Shown piece after piece: positions 35,474 to 47,846 of a stretch of 64,000 nucleotides of DNA. A program made the translations under genes and the position numbers. The DNA is from Siphonodentalium dalli (taxonomy: Eukaryota > Mollusca > Scaphopoda > Gadilida > Siphonodentaliidae): contig CP136065.1 in NCBI GenBank assembly GCA_032622095.1, positions 246,449,474 through 246,513,473 on the forward strand, read 5' to 3'. Each line of letters begins with the position of its first letter. Positions within the stretch are counted from its first letter, which is position 1. The notes beneath the pieces are model-generated. The model worked only from the letters and a program-made list of their open reading frames with translations, made no database searches and was not told the DNA's origin.

Positions 35474-35844
35474 TTATCCCTTTACCCAACAAAACGGCCA
35501 AAACCGGCCAAATAAAGCTTCGACAGCCTAAAATATCTTCGGTCTGTCTCAATAGAACAATACAAATATGGATATCATTGGAACCGGCTCCTTGATCACA
35601 TTGTAATAGTTACAGTTATGCCCTGTGCCAATGCATTCTCTTATATATGCGAGTCGACCATAGGTCGCCTCGCATATATAAGAGAATGCATTGGCACAGG
35701 GCACAGTTACATTCTTTAACAATTTTATAATTTTTAATGTATTAAGCCAATACATTCTCTTATATATGCGAGGCGACCTATGGTCGACTCGCATATATAA
35801 GATAATGCATTGGCACAGGGCCCTTCTGTTGGGTAAAAGGTTAT
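35474..35844. mobile_element. piggyBac-like MITE, two-hairpin form, TTAT-flanked
   Basis: TTATCCCTTTACCCAACA to TGTTGGGTAAAAGGTTAT: the target is TTAT on both sides instead of TTAA. Hairpins lie at about 35627-35695 and 35745-35813. The second carries two point changes in its stem. Confidence 0.8.
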
Positions 35845-35850
35845 GCCATC

Positions 35851-36539
35851 TCAGTGATTGGTTATAGGCATGGGTGACCATCCCGATTAAAAGAAAAATT
35901 CTTAGGCATGGGTCCATCGTTATGAAATGTAAATGGTTTATATAGCCACTGGTTGGTGTAAAAGGCTCAGACGGCAGGTGATATTTGCAAAATATTTTTT
36001 GTATAACTATTTTGTTGACACCCGGATGTCAAGGGCACATTTTGTCATTCGTTGTGAGTTTGTGTGTAATGTATACATAGCCCTGTTAGACTGCTGGTAA
36101 TTAATTTGACCAGTTCATGCTTATTGACTTGAATATCGACCAGCAGAAACACTAAGAAAAGATGATACCTTGTTAGCCAATGCCTGGAGTACATGCAGTA
36201 GTGTTTTAAGTGGTATACAGACTTATAACTTGAGGGAAAAGGCAGCCATCTCACTAGCTAGACAGTTCATTTAAGTCCCTAGTCTAAAAGTGTCCCAACT
36301 TGGTGATGCATACTTATTACAGTGTTCTTATTCACTAATAGAGACATATACTAATACCAAGAAATGATACAACATGCAAAAAGCACAACACACAACCAAG
36401 TGATATATAATCCAAATACATTGTATAATCAAGTTTCCCAATTAATCTTTAATAAATATGTTAGTTGGAAAACAAATATGCATTTCACGATTTTTTCGAC
36501 CTCGAATCACGCGCCACCCCCCACCCCGTGTCTGGAACT
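35851..36539. other. Unassigned stretch
   Basis: No exon or repeat family recognised. Confidence 0.5.
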
Positions 36540-36548
36540 GTTTTACAG

Positions 36549-37309
36549 GGACTACCCGCCCCCGAGACAACCCGCCCCTATGCTATTTTGGGGGCGGGTT
36601 GTCCCGATAAATGAGGGCGGGTTGTCCCGAAATTTTTAAGAGTGATTATATTCTTTTATGATATATTATTACAGATTTTGATCAACAAAACATGTGTTTA
36701 TTCATTAATTATGTCAATGCCTGGACTGGGATAAAGAATGACACGATGTTTTGACAACTGAACGGCACATAGGGTAAGTGAAGACTAATTAAAAGGGGTG
36801 CTTTCAATACAAACAATTGATGCAAATGGTTCATTATCACAGTGGAAAGCTGTGAAAGAAGTATATATTTCCAGATACAGATGCTGCTTCCATTGGACGC
36901 AGGCCGTGAAGAGACACACATCAACCGTCGGCCTTGAGACGGCATACTTATGGTCAGAAGGGTCCATTGCACAACTTCATCCGTCAGCCCCAAATTAATC
37001 ATTGTTCGTTTGTTAAACTTATTTTTAATCTTCGTTCATATTCATTCATTCCGTTTTTAAATTTCGTTCATTAAACTTCGTAATAAATAAACATATTATC
37101 GTTGATGCATTTTTGTGTTCATAAGATATATTATATTACATGTGTATTTATTGTTGTCCATGTTGTTAAATATCAAATAAAAATCCCCTCAGCCCTCCTA
37201 ATTAGCCACTGATTACCGCTAATTGATTTTTGGGGGCGGGTTGTCCGGGGGCGGGTTGTCTCAGAGTGAAAGGGGGCGGGTTGTCTCGGGGGCGGGTAGT
37301 CACGGACCC
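36549..37309. mobile_element. MULE relic with iterated G-rich ends
   Basis: Perfect 9-bp duplication GTTTTACAG at 36540-36548 and 37310-37318 flanks ends GGACTACCCGCCCCCGAGAC and the near-complement GTCTCGGGGGCGGGTAGTC. GGGCGGGTTGTC occurs repeatedly at both ends (three or more iterations on each side). The interior carries a MULE transposase fragment (36798-36998). Nine-bp duplication plus the protein fragment identify the Mutator superfamily. Confidence 0.8.
36798..36998 (+). pseudogene. MULE transposase fragment
   Basis: The frame reads QWKAVKEVY, then CCFHWTQAVKRH, then VGLETAYLW and stops. C-x-F-H-W-x-Q-A-V followed about ten residues later by GL-x-x-A-Y is a pattern I associate with the DDE domain of Mutator-like transposases, just downstream of the second acidic catalytic region. 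About 65 codons survive, no initiator ATG is present and the DDE triad is not complete, so it cannot be functional. It sits centrally in the 9-bp-TSD element. Confidence 0.65.
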
Positions 37310-37318
37310 GTTTTACAG

Positions 37319-37883
37319 ACCTCCCCTGAACCACGGAAAATAAGAGGTAAATGTTAGTGAGTTATATACAGTTATTATACGGAACGTTGTACTGAATTGA
37401 CGGACAATTATTCACACGTACAACAGCGTACAACGATAAATCATGGTAAAATATTCGATGCTTCAATGATAGTACACATGAGACATACACATATATATAT
37501 ATTCCACTAATTCCGGGCTTAATATATGCACGGAAGCACTTCTCCATATCCACAACCCTGAGTCATTTTGGGTTAATTATAGATGTCAACCCAACTATTT
37601 AAAATACACGCAGACAATTGGCGTTGATTTTTTTCTCAACAGCAGCCTATATATGCGGTTGTGATATTATATAGTTATATCGAGTTCATTTCAATCAGAA
37701 TGTCCATGGCTTTTTCGATGCAGAATGATTATTTGCATCGGTATATATATGAGGTACCGGTGTAGGCCTTTAACATTTTCGAGGTGACTTTGGACTGAAC
37801 CTGCGTATGCTACACATAATTATATATAATAAAGAGTGTCATTGTCGCCATATTTTGGTGCGCTTGATCGTAGGCCTATACTC
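37319..37883. other. Unassigned stretch
   Basis: No exon or repeat family recognised. Confidence 0.5.
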
Positions 37884-38140
37884 AGCTTTAGGGAAAGGTG
37901 TTTTTTTGGTACCCAGCTTGACCTTTGTAATGTTTTGAGAGCACAGTTGTTGAAGAAATATAGAATGCTATCAAATCGGGAGCGCATGCATGTGTACTAA
38001 TCTTCAAAATTGACATTTGTGACTAATAATTGCTTTTTTCTCGGTGATATAACTTTATGATTTACGATAACACAATATAACATAAAACCGCAAAGGTCAA
38101 GCTGTGTACCCAAAACACCTTTTTTAAAGCTGGGTACGGC
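37884..38140. repeat. Foldback element, ~257 bp
   Basis: The left arm AGCTTTAGGGAAAGGTGTTT ... CCAGCTTGACCTTTG returns inverted as CAAAGGTCAAGCTG ... AACACCTTTTTTAAAGC at 38091-38140, around a ~160-bp AT-rich centre. A MITE-like structure without clear target duplication. Confidence 0.7.
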
Positions 38141-39786
38141 ACCCAACATTGGCAACACGCCAAATTGTGGGGACAATTGTGACCCCTTCAGCTGTAATAG
38201 TAAAGCAGGCCTGCAGGTTTCAAAAATTATATGTATATCCTATTTTTCGTTCGCCTGGTTTGTGCTTAGGTAACCCATACTATAGGTTAGCGGGAGAGTT
38301 ACACAAACTGTTATAATCAATACAACTGGTATTATTAACTACAGATGTGCAACTCATTGAACTACCGTAATGAATTTGAATGTCTCATTTTTTTGGACTG
38401 GATTGAGCAAAAATAAGGTGAGAATTAGTTAAATTGCGAGACCTGCATTTATAAAACTTTGGCACGACCTGTTTTTCGTTTGCGGCATTTTTATTTTAGA
38501 CAACCTCCAAATGAACTGAACGGTCGTTCACCTCAAATTTGCAGGCTTGTAAAGGTTGTTCCTTGTCAGATTTGGCAAAAATGAAGCGCGTTCGTCTCAC
38601 GAATGTCCGGAAAGCACTCGACAAACTATTTATATTTATATTACTTCAATGAATATTTCCGAGTCGGAAGACGAGTATTTAACGTATTTATCACCCTATT
38701 TATCTCCGGAACGCGACAATTTCTAGGTTTAATTTGGGGCTTGAAGGAATCAACTCAAGGGGAACCCAACCCAGGCTCGGGCAGCTCAGCCGATGCAGAA
38801 CGCATCCTAAGTTAACAAACTATCAAGCTACAGTGTTAATGACATTACGCACAGCAGGATGAGCTCCATTCACATCGATCGAACACGTCCCATGTCCGGT
38901 TTGCGCCTGCGGCGGTTTGACGTGTAACAGTTGTATTTATATCGTTATTATCGGCAAAAATCATTATTTATTTGCAACGAGATCGTGCATCAATATGCAG
39001 GATGGTGTGAACAATTAAGTAAGTGATTTAGATGCTGCGATCCTGGATAATTTATGCTGTGAAATAGCTGTCATTCGCTACAGGTATTTTTAATTTTATT
39101 ATTTCTAATTTTTCCCCGGCGGTCATTCCTGCTTAGTGCTCAAGCATGTTATCTACAAAATTTATGATTTGATTCATGCTCGATGTTGAGAATTAATAAA
39201 AAAAAATTTCGATTACACAGAATAAAAATTGCCCCCCATTTTTTGTTTTCATGAATCATTTTTGATATTTTAATTTTATACAGAATTTAGTGGACAATTT
39301 CCGACAATCCGAGGTCTAGAACATCTTATGACCTACGCACTTGACTTTAATAGGAAGTTAGGCCTATCTGGTAAATTTTTATATATTTGTTTAATTTTAA
39401 TTTTAATATAGACCAATCATGTTGCATCAACAAAAAGCGCATGTTATTAACACAGTGTTGGTGGTTACTTTGGTATGTGACTGCGTTATTATACAGGGGT
39501 GACACCTAATTACTTAAAGGATAGCTGTACATGTAGACTGAGATTGATACCATGGATCACACATCTAAGTTCTAACTGACATGCCCCAAGATCTTTATTA
39601 GGCCGGCTGGCTGCCAAAGGCCAGTGTGGATTCACTGGATGTCGGCGAAACAAGTCACAGCATACCTGTTTACCTGTTTCTTGACTTTCTGCCTTTAAAG
39701 GCACACCCTTTCGGTATTATTCACAGTTTAGTACGTATCTATGTACAGGTTAAAACTTCTGTTAAAATATCAGTGATAAAATAAGA
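38141..39786. other. Unassigned stretch, including 3' flank of the LINE
   Basis: No convincing exon. The frames at 38603-38815 and 39510-39704 show no family resemblance. The LINE lies on -, so 39700-39786 would be its 3' untranslated region. I could not define its 3' end or a tail. Confidence 0.45.
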
Positions 39787-40920
39787 TCATCCATGGGTGT
39801 CACCCAACGACTTGGTTATCAATTTTAGACTATTATATCTTTCTGTGTGTAGGTTGTAGCATAGTCTACGTGAATGGAATTGGAGTAGACCGATCTCTTT
39901 AGCTGGTGTGGTACCATTATTAATGGCTGCATTCGCATCAATCACTATCTGGAGCAGGCTGTGCTGTAGAATCTCGGGATGAGACCTACTGGCATCCTGG
40001 ATCAGTTGAGTAATATGTGGCATCACTCTTTTACGCACATCATTCAGGTGGTCACACTGCAGTATGAAATGTTCTAAAGTCTCTGGATGTTGCTTGCAGA
40101 GTTGACAGGTAGGATCAACTTCGGCCTTATTAAACTTCACTCGATTAGTTTGCAAGATATACGTGCCAGTGGCTATTTTAGTTTTTACTGGGATGCGAGT
40201 GTAGTCTCTACTGCTTGTGGTACTGGATGTAATTACTGGATGACATTTTCCAGGAGAATATTCTTTGGATAGGAAGTTTAGTGATGGGTACATGTTGGCA
40301 TCATTTAGAATTTGCTCTTTCCAGTATGTGTTGACTGCTTTGTTGATCATATTCTTCATTTCCATTTTACTCATAGGATGTTGAAGTATGTCTAATGGAT
40401 CTGGGAGGTTGTATGTACATGTAGCAAAAATTTGTTGCACAGCAATAAACCAACTGTTACTGGTAGATGGTTTGAATGAAAGTTGCCTCATGGCAAGTTG
40501 ATGTTCACAAGAGTCCACAGCTAGGCGTGATATATTTCCAAATAGACCCATTGCTCTTTTGTGGATGACGGCTTGCAAGGGTAAGAGACCAGATAGTATA
40601 TATACTGAGACATTAGCCGCATTACTCGGTAGAGAAAGTAGTTGTCTAGAAATCCGCCTATGGTGCTTCTCCAGTTGATCAAGAATCCTCCCAGATGGTA
40701 GAGAGAGTTCTTGTCCATATGTGTATAAGGGTAAGATGAATGTTCGAAATAATGCAAATGATGTGACAGGGTCGACCCCGTTCTCACCATGTAAGCCGGC
40801 TCCCATAAGGCTATATGTTGCTCGAGTTGCTCTCTTGATGTTTTCCTCAACTGATGAGTTAGCCTGGTTACATGTGGTACGTGTGATTCCCATGTGTGGT
40901 GTGTTGTTTACAACTGGCAT
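39787..40920 (-). pseudogene. LINE ORF2, C-terminal portion
   Basis: 377 codons open on -. The N-terminal part (HMGIT ... LEKHHRRISRQLL) is the thumb/linker region typical of LINE ORF2. Near residues 272-289 is a C-x2-C-x8-H-x4-C zinc knuckle (C272, C275, H284, C289) within the CQLCKQHPETLEHFILQC stretch, as in many animal non-LTR elements. The frame continues the reverse transcriptase frame at 40868-41899 after a frameshift zone near 40920-40970, so the protein is broken. Confidence 0.8.
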
Positions 40921-41899
40921 GTGTTAACATTGTCGATGTTCCACTCAAATTCATCATCAACATGGGATTTCCGGTTTTGACTTTCAAAATCACACTTTTC
41001 TTCTGTTGGAGTAAATATCCTTCCATTCTGCTGTAGTCGAAGCAAATGTTGATGAGTCTCTGCAGCACGACTGGGTCATTACTCATTAGAGTGACGTCAT
41101 CTGCACAGGTAGGTGATGTTACATTGACGTCCCCGATAACAGTCGCATATTCTGACGAAGCAAGTCTGTCAAGTAGATTGTTGATATAGACTTTATATAG
41201 GTCGGCACTCAATACATCTCCTTGGCGTACTCCTTGGGTGTTAATGTATGTGTTTGATAGTTGATTCTGCCATTTTACAGCTGTCTTAGGACTGTCATAT
41301 ATTATCTTTAGCATCTGCCATTCACAACCTTCCACTCCTAGATGATATAACTTTTTCAGTAGGTTGTCATGAATAACCACATCGAATGCAGATTTCGCAT
41401 CTAAGAATGCAATATAAGACGGACGTTTTGTATCTCGATTGTTTCTGCACCATTCTTCAACAATTAGGGCACAGTTCATTGGTGATGAGTTGCACGTAAA
41501 CCCTCGCTGTAGTGGGTTCTGTTTGAGTAAAATCATTGGGTTTATTCGATTCTTCAGCACAGCTTCAACGGTGCGGCATAGGACGGGGGTGATTGTAATA
41601 CCACGATAGTTTGAAGAAATTTTGCTGTCTCCTTTATTTTTGAAAATCGGATTTAGTGTTCCTAGTTTTAAACATTCAGGAAAGCACTGGTCCATGAATA
41701 AACGATTCAATATAACACGAACAAAAGATATGAGCTCGTTTCCGCCATGGAAGAAGTGTTCAGCAGCAATAGAGTATGGGTCTAGAGCTTTGCCACGATT
41801 CAACATCTTAATAGCTTTGATGACTTCCTCATCTGTTATAGGAATAAATTGGTCACTAGTCGAACACAGCTGTTGGATGATATTTGTTTCCCTTTGCAC
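40868..41899 (-). pseudogene. LINE reverse transcriptase domain
   Basis: 343 codons on -. Recognisable fingers-palm landmarks: SNYRGITITPV (residues 97-106), FLDAKSAFD (165-173, with the first catalytic Asp), GVRQGD (223-228) and CADD (265-268), where the usual Tyr of YADD is Cys but both Asp are kept. The in-frame sequence continues upstream of the first Met for about 16 codons (YENIDKDYIQFVQRE), so the original frame was longer. It ends in out-of-frame sequence beyond about residue 310 because of the frameshift. Confidence 0.85.
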
Positions 41900-41950
41900 A
41901 AACTGAATATAGTCTTTGTCAATGTTTTCATAAGGAACTGACTTGAAAGT

Positions 41951-43660
41951 AAATCAACCATATTTTACTCTGTTGCAACATGTGAGAAATGAGTATGTAC
42001 TCTGTTGATCCCTTCCTTCCCGGTTGGCGTAGTTCGGTATAGCCACAGTCCCTAGGAATCAATGTTAGTTGAATAAAATATTATTTAATAATATTAAATC
42101 AATATTTTATATTTAGTTATTATAGTTATATTAAGTACAGTTTGGAAAGTAAAACGTTTGTGTACTGCATTTTCATTGGTGGATGATTTTCACGAAATTA
42201 CAAGAGTTAAAATTTTATGCCACACAAACATTCGCGCTTTCTGAGTTTATATCATAATATTCCGTATTTTTTTCTTGAAACGATGGTGTATTCAGATTGT
42301 TAGTATCTTTACCCACTTACGAGAAAATAGCTGTTAGTTACTCGAATATTCCTTCAGGTGCAAACTCGGTGGAATTCTTTACGATTTTGGAAAAACATAT
42401 CCATTCTATAAATACCATTTTACTTATTCGCACCCGGTGATAATCCGAATAAAAGGGATTACGGATGTGAGTAAACAGCCGTCGGGTGTGGTAAAACTGG
42501 CTCTGCTGTACACTACTAAGTGCACATTTTAACTCATTCTCATTACTAGATAAATGTAGAAATGACCATCTCAAACTAATATATCTATATATTTTCAAGT
42601 AGGGCCCTGGGGATGGTTGATACCTTGAGATGTGAAAGCAAATTTTATATTCCAAGCTCCCGGTTAACTCCGCATCTCAAGAGTGGCAATGGGAGATAAC
42701 TCGTGCTGGGTTTGGCTGCAAAAGTAATGTGTAATAGGGAACTGGATTGATAACTTCCTGTTTTAAACAATTTTGCAGAATTACGTCACTTGATAATAGC
42801 CGACAGTTATTCAATGTGAATATTGGATGGAAAATTACGATTTATGTACAACTCAGACAAGGTACAGTTGATATGACACGACGAGCACATTAAGAACCAT
42901 TAACTTAATTGTCACATGTCAAATGTGGGGAGATAAATGCATTTTTTTTCGAACGAAAAATTGAATTGTTCGTTTTAGTGATAGAGCACAGGGGGTGGTC
43001 TTAAGCCAATGAGATGATGGTTTTCATAATAACAAAATCTGATGTTGCCCAACTGTACCTGTTATCTGTATAGTAGAGGTAATGTATCTAGATCTATTTG
43101 TTATATTTTAATCAAATTTAATATTACATGGACAGTGATTCCTAGGACTGTGGTATAGCTCAGGGGACCACCGGAACATTTCGTATACATGTAGCTTAGG
43201 GGACCACCGGAACATTTCGTACTCGGTTTGATTACCTCGCTTTTCACTTCGAATGTACGCATTGACCTGCGACCGTATGATGTGGTTGGTTGTTCTCGAT
43301 CAAACTTTTTCAAAAAGCGAAAAAAATAAATCACTGAATCGGGGGAATTGATTGATAATATGACACCAATATTTACATAAGTGAAAGGATAAGTGGTCGA
43401 AGAAATTAATAAGAGTTGAGAACGACGAAGAAAGAGCACTGTACCGTAGTGTACGGCCAAAAATGATAGAATGGATGAAATTTTGTTATCAGCACTTGGT
43501 GAGTGGATCGTGGATGTCATTTGAAGTTGAAATTGAGAATAGGCCTATTAGAGAAATTGAGTTTGGTTTTGATGTTGTTTAATGAGTAATTATGAGTTTA
43601 TTTCCAGTAAAATTAATTGATTTTAGGTGTCCAAATGCGGAGCAATGTTATAGTGAACTG
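41951..43660. other. Unassigned stretch
   Basis: No exon recognised. A tandem pair of GGGGACCACCGGAACATTTCGTA (at about 43158 and 43199) is present. Its relative GGTCCCCTGAGCTATACC appears at about 47605, so there is a dispersed element here that I could not delimit. The 139-codon minus frame at 43101-43520 overlaps this repeat. Confidence 0.4.
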
Positions 43661-43669
43661 GACAGAAGA

Positions 43670-44117
43670 GCTAATGGGGTCGTTGTCGTAATTTTTTATA
43701 CATAGATGCACACCGTGTGCATTTATGTATACATAAATGCACACCAGTCTCGCGTAGTGTCATGTGACAGGGGTCATTGTCGTAGTGTTTTCTACATAAA
43801 TGCACACGTTTTGATATTTTTTGTAAGTTTATTTTCTTCTGTTCATCGACCAAACAACCATGCAGTTCTTTCCGTCCCTGTTTAATACTAAGAAAAATAT
43901 GCGACCGATGACCAATCTTATTGCAGTTTCGATAATTGTGATAAAAGAATGCCTTTATCAGAACTTCGGAAGAAAAATAGTTATGAATTGAAGCAGTCGG
44001 CAATTATTTACGGTAACGTTTCAATCTCGCGCCGACTGAGAATGGTGTGCATTTATGTACATAAATGTACACGGTGTGCATTTATGTATAAAACGTTACG
44101 ACAACGACCCCATTAGC
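43670..44117. mobile_element. MULE-like MITE with GCTAATGGGGTC ends
   Basis: GCTAATGGGGTCGTTGTCGT to the exact complement, flanked by GACAGAAGA (43661-43669) and GACAGAATA (44118-44126), a 9-bp duplication with one mismatch. Subterminal iterations of GTGTGCATTTATGTA are present at both ends. The 110-codon minus frame inside has no recognised domain. The copy at 47847-48324 is a relative. Confidence 0.8.
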
Positions 44118-44126
44118 GACAGAATA

Positions 44127-44623
44127 AATGTATTTTAGTAGTCAAATATGGAAAAATGACCCAAAATTTAGGGCCAGAAGGGTCAAAATTGGGGTTCTGA
44201 CTCTCAATAAACCCTATTTTTATGACAATTTGTCCAAAATCTATCAGACAAATACTATAAATTATAATTACTACTAAATTGAAGTGAATGAGAGAGAAAA
44301 ATTATTTAATTAGGAGGTCTAATTTTGACCAAAGGGTTTTCAACACAAAATTGGGGTTCAGGCCCCTGAGACCCTTATTTTAGCACTTAAAAATGTTTTT
44401 AAATGGAACAATGATTATCAATATTATTGAATAGTAAATTAAACTTATTTGGGAGAGAAAAAAAAGAGTTTGTGGGAGTACAATCTGGGAAACAGGGTTG
44501 AACCAAAAAATTGGGTGAAATCTGGGTGCAAATGGTTGAAATCCGTATATCCCCAAATTGGAAATTTGGGGTTTATCCCCTAAACTAAAGGCTAAAATTT
44601 AAAACCCTAACTTGTATGAGAGG
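44127..44623. other. Unassigned AT-rich stretch
   Basis: Loose repetition of AAATTGGGGTTC(T/A)G and AAAATTTA(G)GGG text, otherwise nothing recognised. Confidence 0.4.
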
Positions 44624-47120
44624 GCAAATTCACATTTAATAATGAATTGCGCTTAAGCGCAAATACCACATGTATATTGTGCTTAAGCACAAATAGGGCA
44701 TTTACGCTTAAGCGTAATGAACTGCGCTTAAGCACAATTAATTGCCTTAAGCGTAATTGTGACTATTATCTAACCTACCCATAAACTATTGGCATGACCT
44801 GGTGTATCACCTAGCAACACAAGAGGAGCAATGGGCTAATTTTAACCTGTTTTAATTAGCATGGGTACTCAACAGCCAACTGTGAGTATGTGTTCAACAA
44901 TGATAATCCCTAATTACATATTATCAGCAACCCTATATCCAAAGAATTGAGGTCTCCTTCCCGGAACTCTAGTAATTTTTTGTATGTTGTTTTTTAATGT
45001 ATTTTTGCACAGATTTGGGCCATTACTATGGTCATATATTACAGCATGCATGTGGTGTCACTGCATGAGGGCTTGCTTACCTCATATGGTTTACTTATTG
45101 ACTTAAATCAGGGGGATAAAAACCCTATTTTCATATTATCAGCATCCCTGTCCAAAATAATTGGTGTCTCATTCCTGGAGCTTTGGTGTCTCAGTCCTCG
45201 AGCTCTAGTTTTTTGTATTAAATCAGCATCTCTTGCAAAAATCAATAGTATTTCCATGGTCATATAGTGTGAATGTGGTGTCACCGAGGGCTTGCTTCCC
45301 TCATATGGTGTGCGTGTATACTTGAAAATTGAAGAAAATCAAAGTCACCCCGACTAATACAGAAAGTAATGCTATTGCAAGTAGCCCCAACTAATATATC
45401 GTATAATATACCGAAGATAATATAATGCTATCACGAGTCGCTCCGAGTTCAACTATAACAGAAGGTGATACTATTGCAAGTCAGCCATTTTGATAAAGAA
45501 GTTGGGCTAGCTCCCTACCCATCCAAATCAATGAAACCAAGAGGCAATATGTCAATAGGAGTTAAGGTTAAGTTATGGATAAACCTATTTATTCACCAGG
45601 GGTGTTTAGTTACTGTTATGCCCTAAGTAAATGACCCATTGACTGCAGTTATAATCCGTTTACAACTGCGGTTAAACCATAACCGCAGTTATTTGCCGTA
45701 ACTGCGGTGGCATCGCAGTTACATGCGGTTAGGTTACCGCAGTTAATAACCCATAACTGCGGTTACACCGCACGTAAACGTTAACCTTCCGGTATTTGAA
45801 TATTTAATGGGAAAGAGAGGGGTACTACCCATGCATCTACCAGTGTATGTTATCATTTTGTGTTTTAGCGATCACGGCAAAGTGGTAACTTCATAATCGA
45901 CCAGGAGTTGATTGTATGTTTTTTTTATCACCATCGGTACTCAACACGATATATTTTATGTTTTAATCCCGACTTGTTGAAAACTGTATAATTTTGACGT
46001 ATATGTTCTAGTATACGTCCGTTATTCGGCTTGTGAAAAAATAGATGCTTATTTTTGAAGCAAAGTAGAGTGCTGAATTTAATACTAGTAATAGTCCATA
46101 CGCAATTCGCGAATCTAGCTGGCGTGTCACGTTTGTAGTTAATTATGATTATATAGCAACGAATGCAAGATCGGAAAACTTAAATATCGGTTTCCGATAT
46201 CCGAATAATGCCCGATGTTTGAAGAGTGCGGTTGTTCCGTTTAAACGCATTTTGTGACTATGTATTGTTTCTCTCACTTTACATTTATGATGCATGTGTG
46301 GAACTCTAACCCCCACTTTATATTATTATATAATTATCCACTCGAATCCGTTTGAAATTCAGTGGCCATTTGATCCGTTTGAATGCGTTTTTTCCGTTTT
46401 GCAGTTTTTCCATTTTAAAAGCGTTTTCCTTACATTGAAAGTGACCGGCACTCGTCAGCTAAATTGTCGAATAATTATATTTATATATAATTATGTAAAT
46501 ATTTATTTTATCGATGGTTAAAGTCGAAAATGGGCCGTAAGGATTCCAATTACCCGTCGGGGTTAGCCCAACTGTTATTTTCACCAAAAGGCTACTATAA
46601 AGTATACAGCATTACAATAAAAAGAAATCCAAAAATAAATAAAACACACAAAAACACTTTTATTTTTTCACACCATATATCACTATCTTCCGTTTACCCA
46701 AAACATAAAATATTGGTATATGGATGTCTGTTCTATTTATCCAAAATAAATAAAAGTTCCAGAACAAAAAATATTGATATTGAAAGGGACACTGGCATGT
46801 TATTTGTGCTAACTTGTCTAACGAGCATGGCAACTAAAACATGACACGTCATATACGCCATATGGTATCTGTTCCATTAAGAGCGACATATACCGGTTTA
46901 ACTGCGACATATCCGTTTTAACCGCACAATTTATTCGGTTCTCTTGCGTTTTAAACGCATCTTATAACCGCGGTAAGGTTAAAACGGACCGCAGTTAAAC
47001 TGGGGTGCCACTTCAGTTAGATGGGCCATTTACTTAGGGCATAACAGTACATATAACCATGAATTGCGCTTAAGCCTTTTAAGCGCAATTAATTATTAAA
47101 TGTGAATTTGGCCTCCCATA
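44624..47120. mobile_element. Outer inverted-repeat element with GCTTAAGC iterations
   Basis: AAATTCACATTTAATAAT plus GAATTGCGCTTAA at 44624-44660 returns inverted at about 47078-47120. GCGCTTAAGCGCAA and variants (GTGCTTAAGCAC, ACGCTTAAGCGT) occur at least six times at 44645-44760 and once at the right end. A complete TA-flanked element (45613-47047) is nested just inside the right arm. No coding sequence recognised in the remaining ~950 bp. Confidence 0.5.
45613..47047. mobile_element. 1435-bp TA-flanked TIR element with AACTGCGGTT subterminal repeats
   Basis: CTGTTATGCCCTAAGTAAAT and complement, bounded by TA on both sides (45611-45612, 47048-47049). The subterminal 150-200 bp at both ends are dense in AACCGCAGTT / AACTGCGGTT and CCGTTTTAACCGC in both orientations. 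The interior is AT-rich. The 104-codon frame at 46530-46844 shows no transposase motif. TA targets suggest Tc1/mariner-like mobilisation, but clustered subterminal motifs are unusual for that group. Confidence 0.75.
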
Positions 47121-47846
47121 AACTTGGGCCCTTTTGTTAAAAAATCAGCATGCACCATGAAATTCCTCATTGAAAACTACCATATAAACCATTAGTTCAG
47201 TAGTTGTATACAGTAATACACCTGCTCTTCTGTAATTCCGTGAATAGGCTAAAGTACTATTACTATTAGTAAACTCATTTTTAAATATTGCAGTTAAAAT
47301 TTAATTAAATGTGCAGTATATATTGATTCTAATTATGTCAAATTTACAAGTGTTTTATTAGATTGGTCATCATTGATGTATGACCAATCTAAAAAGAGCA
47401 CTCTGTTCCGTTTTGTGGCCAATATCAGCGATTCTTTATGATCAAGTCTTCAATTTTGAAAACAAAATTCCCGTCACTCTGATCACGTGTATAAAATAAA
47501 CAAAAGAACTCTTCTGTTCACTGAGGTACAAAAATTGTGGCATGATTTTTCGAAAAGTACGTAGTACTTCCGGTTATGTTTCATAACCTTTCGTAACCTC
47601 AGATGGTCCCCTGAGCTATACCGAACTAAGCCAACCTTCCTTCCCATCCCTGCTCATGATCATGCCCCTGTATTCATTGAACTGCACCTCTTGTTCATGT
47701 TGGATTTTGGGATGATACCCGGGAAGATTTGAAAGTGCCGTTGGCCTTCTCCTACAACCCACTTTTGGATGCTGTAATTCCGCCGAAGAGCGTTTGTAGG
47801 GTTTGTGAGTTTGTAAGTAGATTGCGATCTACCCATGCACAGTAGG
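47121..47846. other. Unassigned stretch
   Basis: No exon recognised. It contains a small inverted pair GATTGGTCATCATTGATGTATGACCAATC (about 47361-47389; given here as two halves of one hairpin) and the GGTCCCCTGAGCTATACC repeat. Confidence 0.4.

Larger units (their letters stand above)
39787..41950 (-). mobile_element. 5'-truncated, frameshifted non-LTR retrotransposon (LINE)
   Basis: Two adjacent minus-strand frames together cover the reverse transcriptase and C-terminal region of a LINE ORF2. The endonuclease that would precede the reverse transcriptase is absent. The readable frame meets a stop just upstream of 41950 and family resemblance ends there, typical of 5' truncation at insertion. 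The clade is unresolved; no RNase H was seen. Confidence 0.85.

Noticed and set aside
39510..39704. 64-codon minus frame downstream of the LINE
   Set aside because: Outside the ORF2 region and without family resemblance; probably LINE 3' flank.
43101..43520. 139-codon minus frame
   Set aside because: Overlaps a tandem GGGGACCACCGGAACATTTC repeat; the protein is itself duplicated at that point and has no recognised family.
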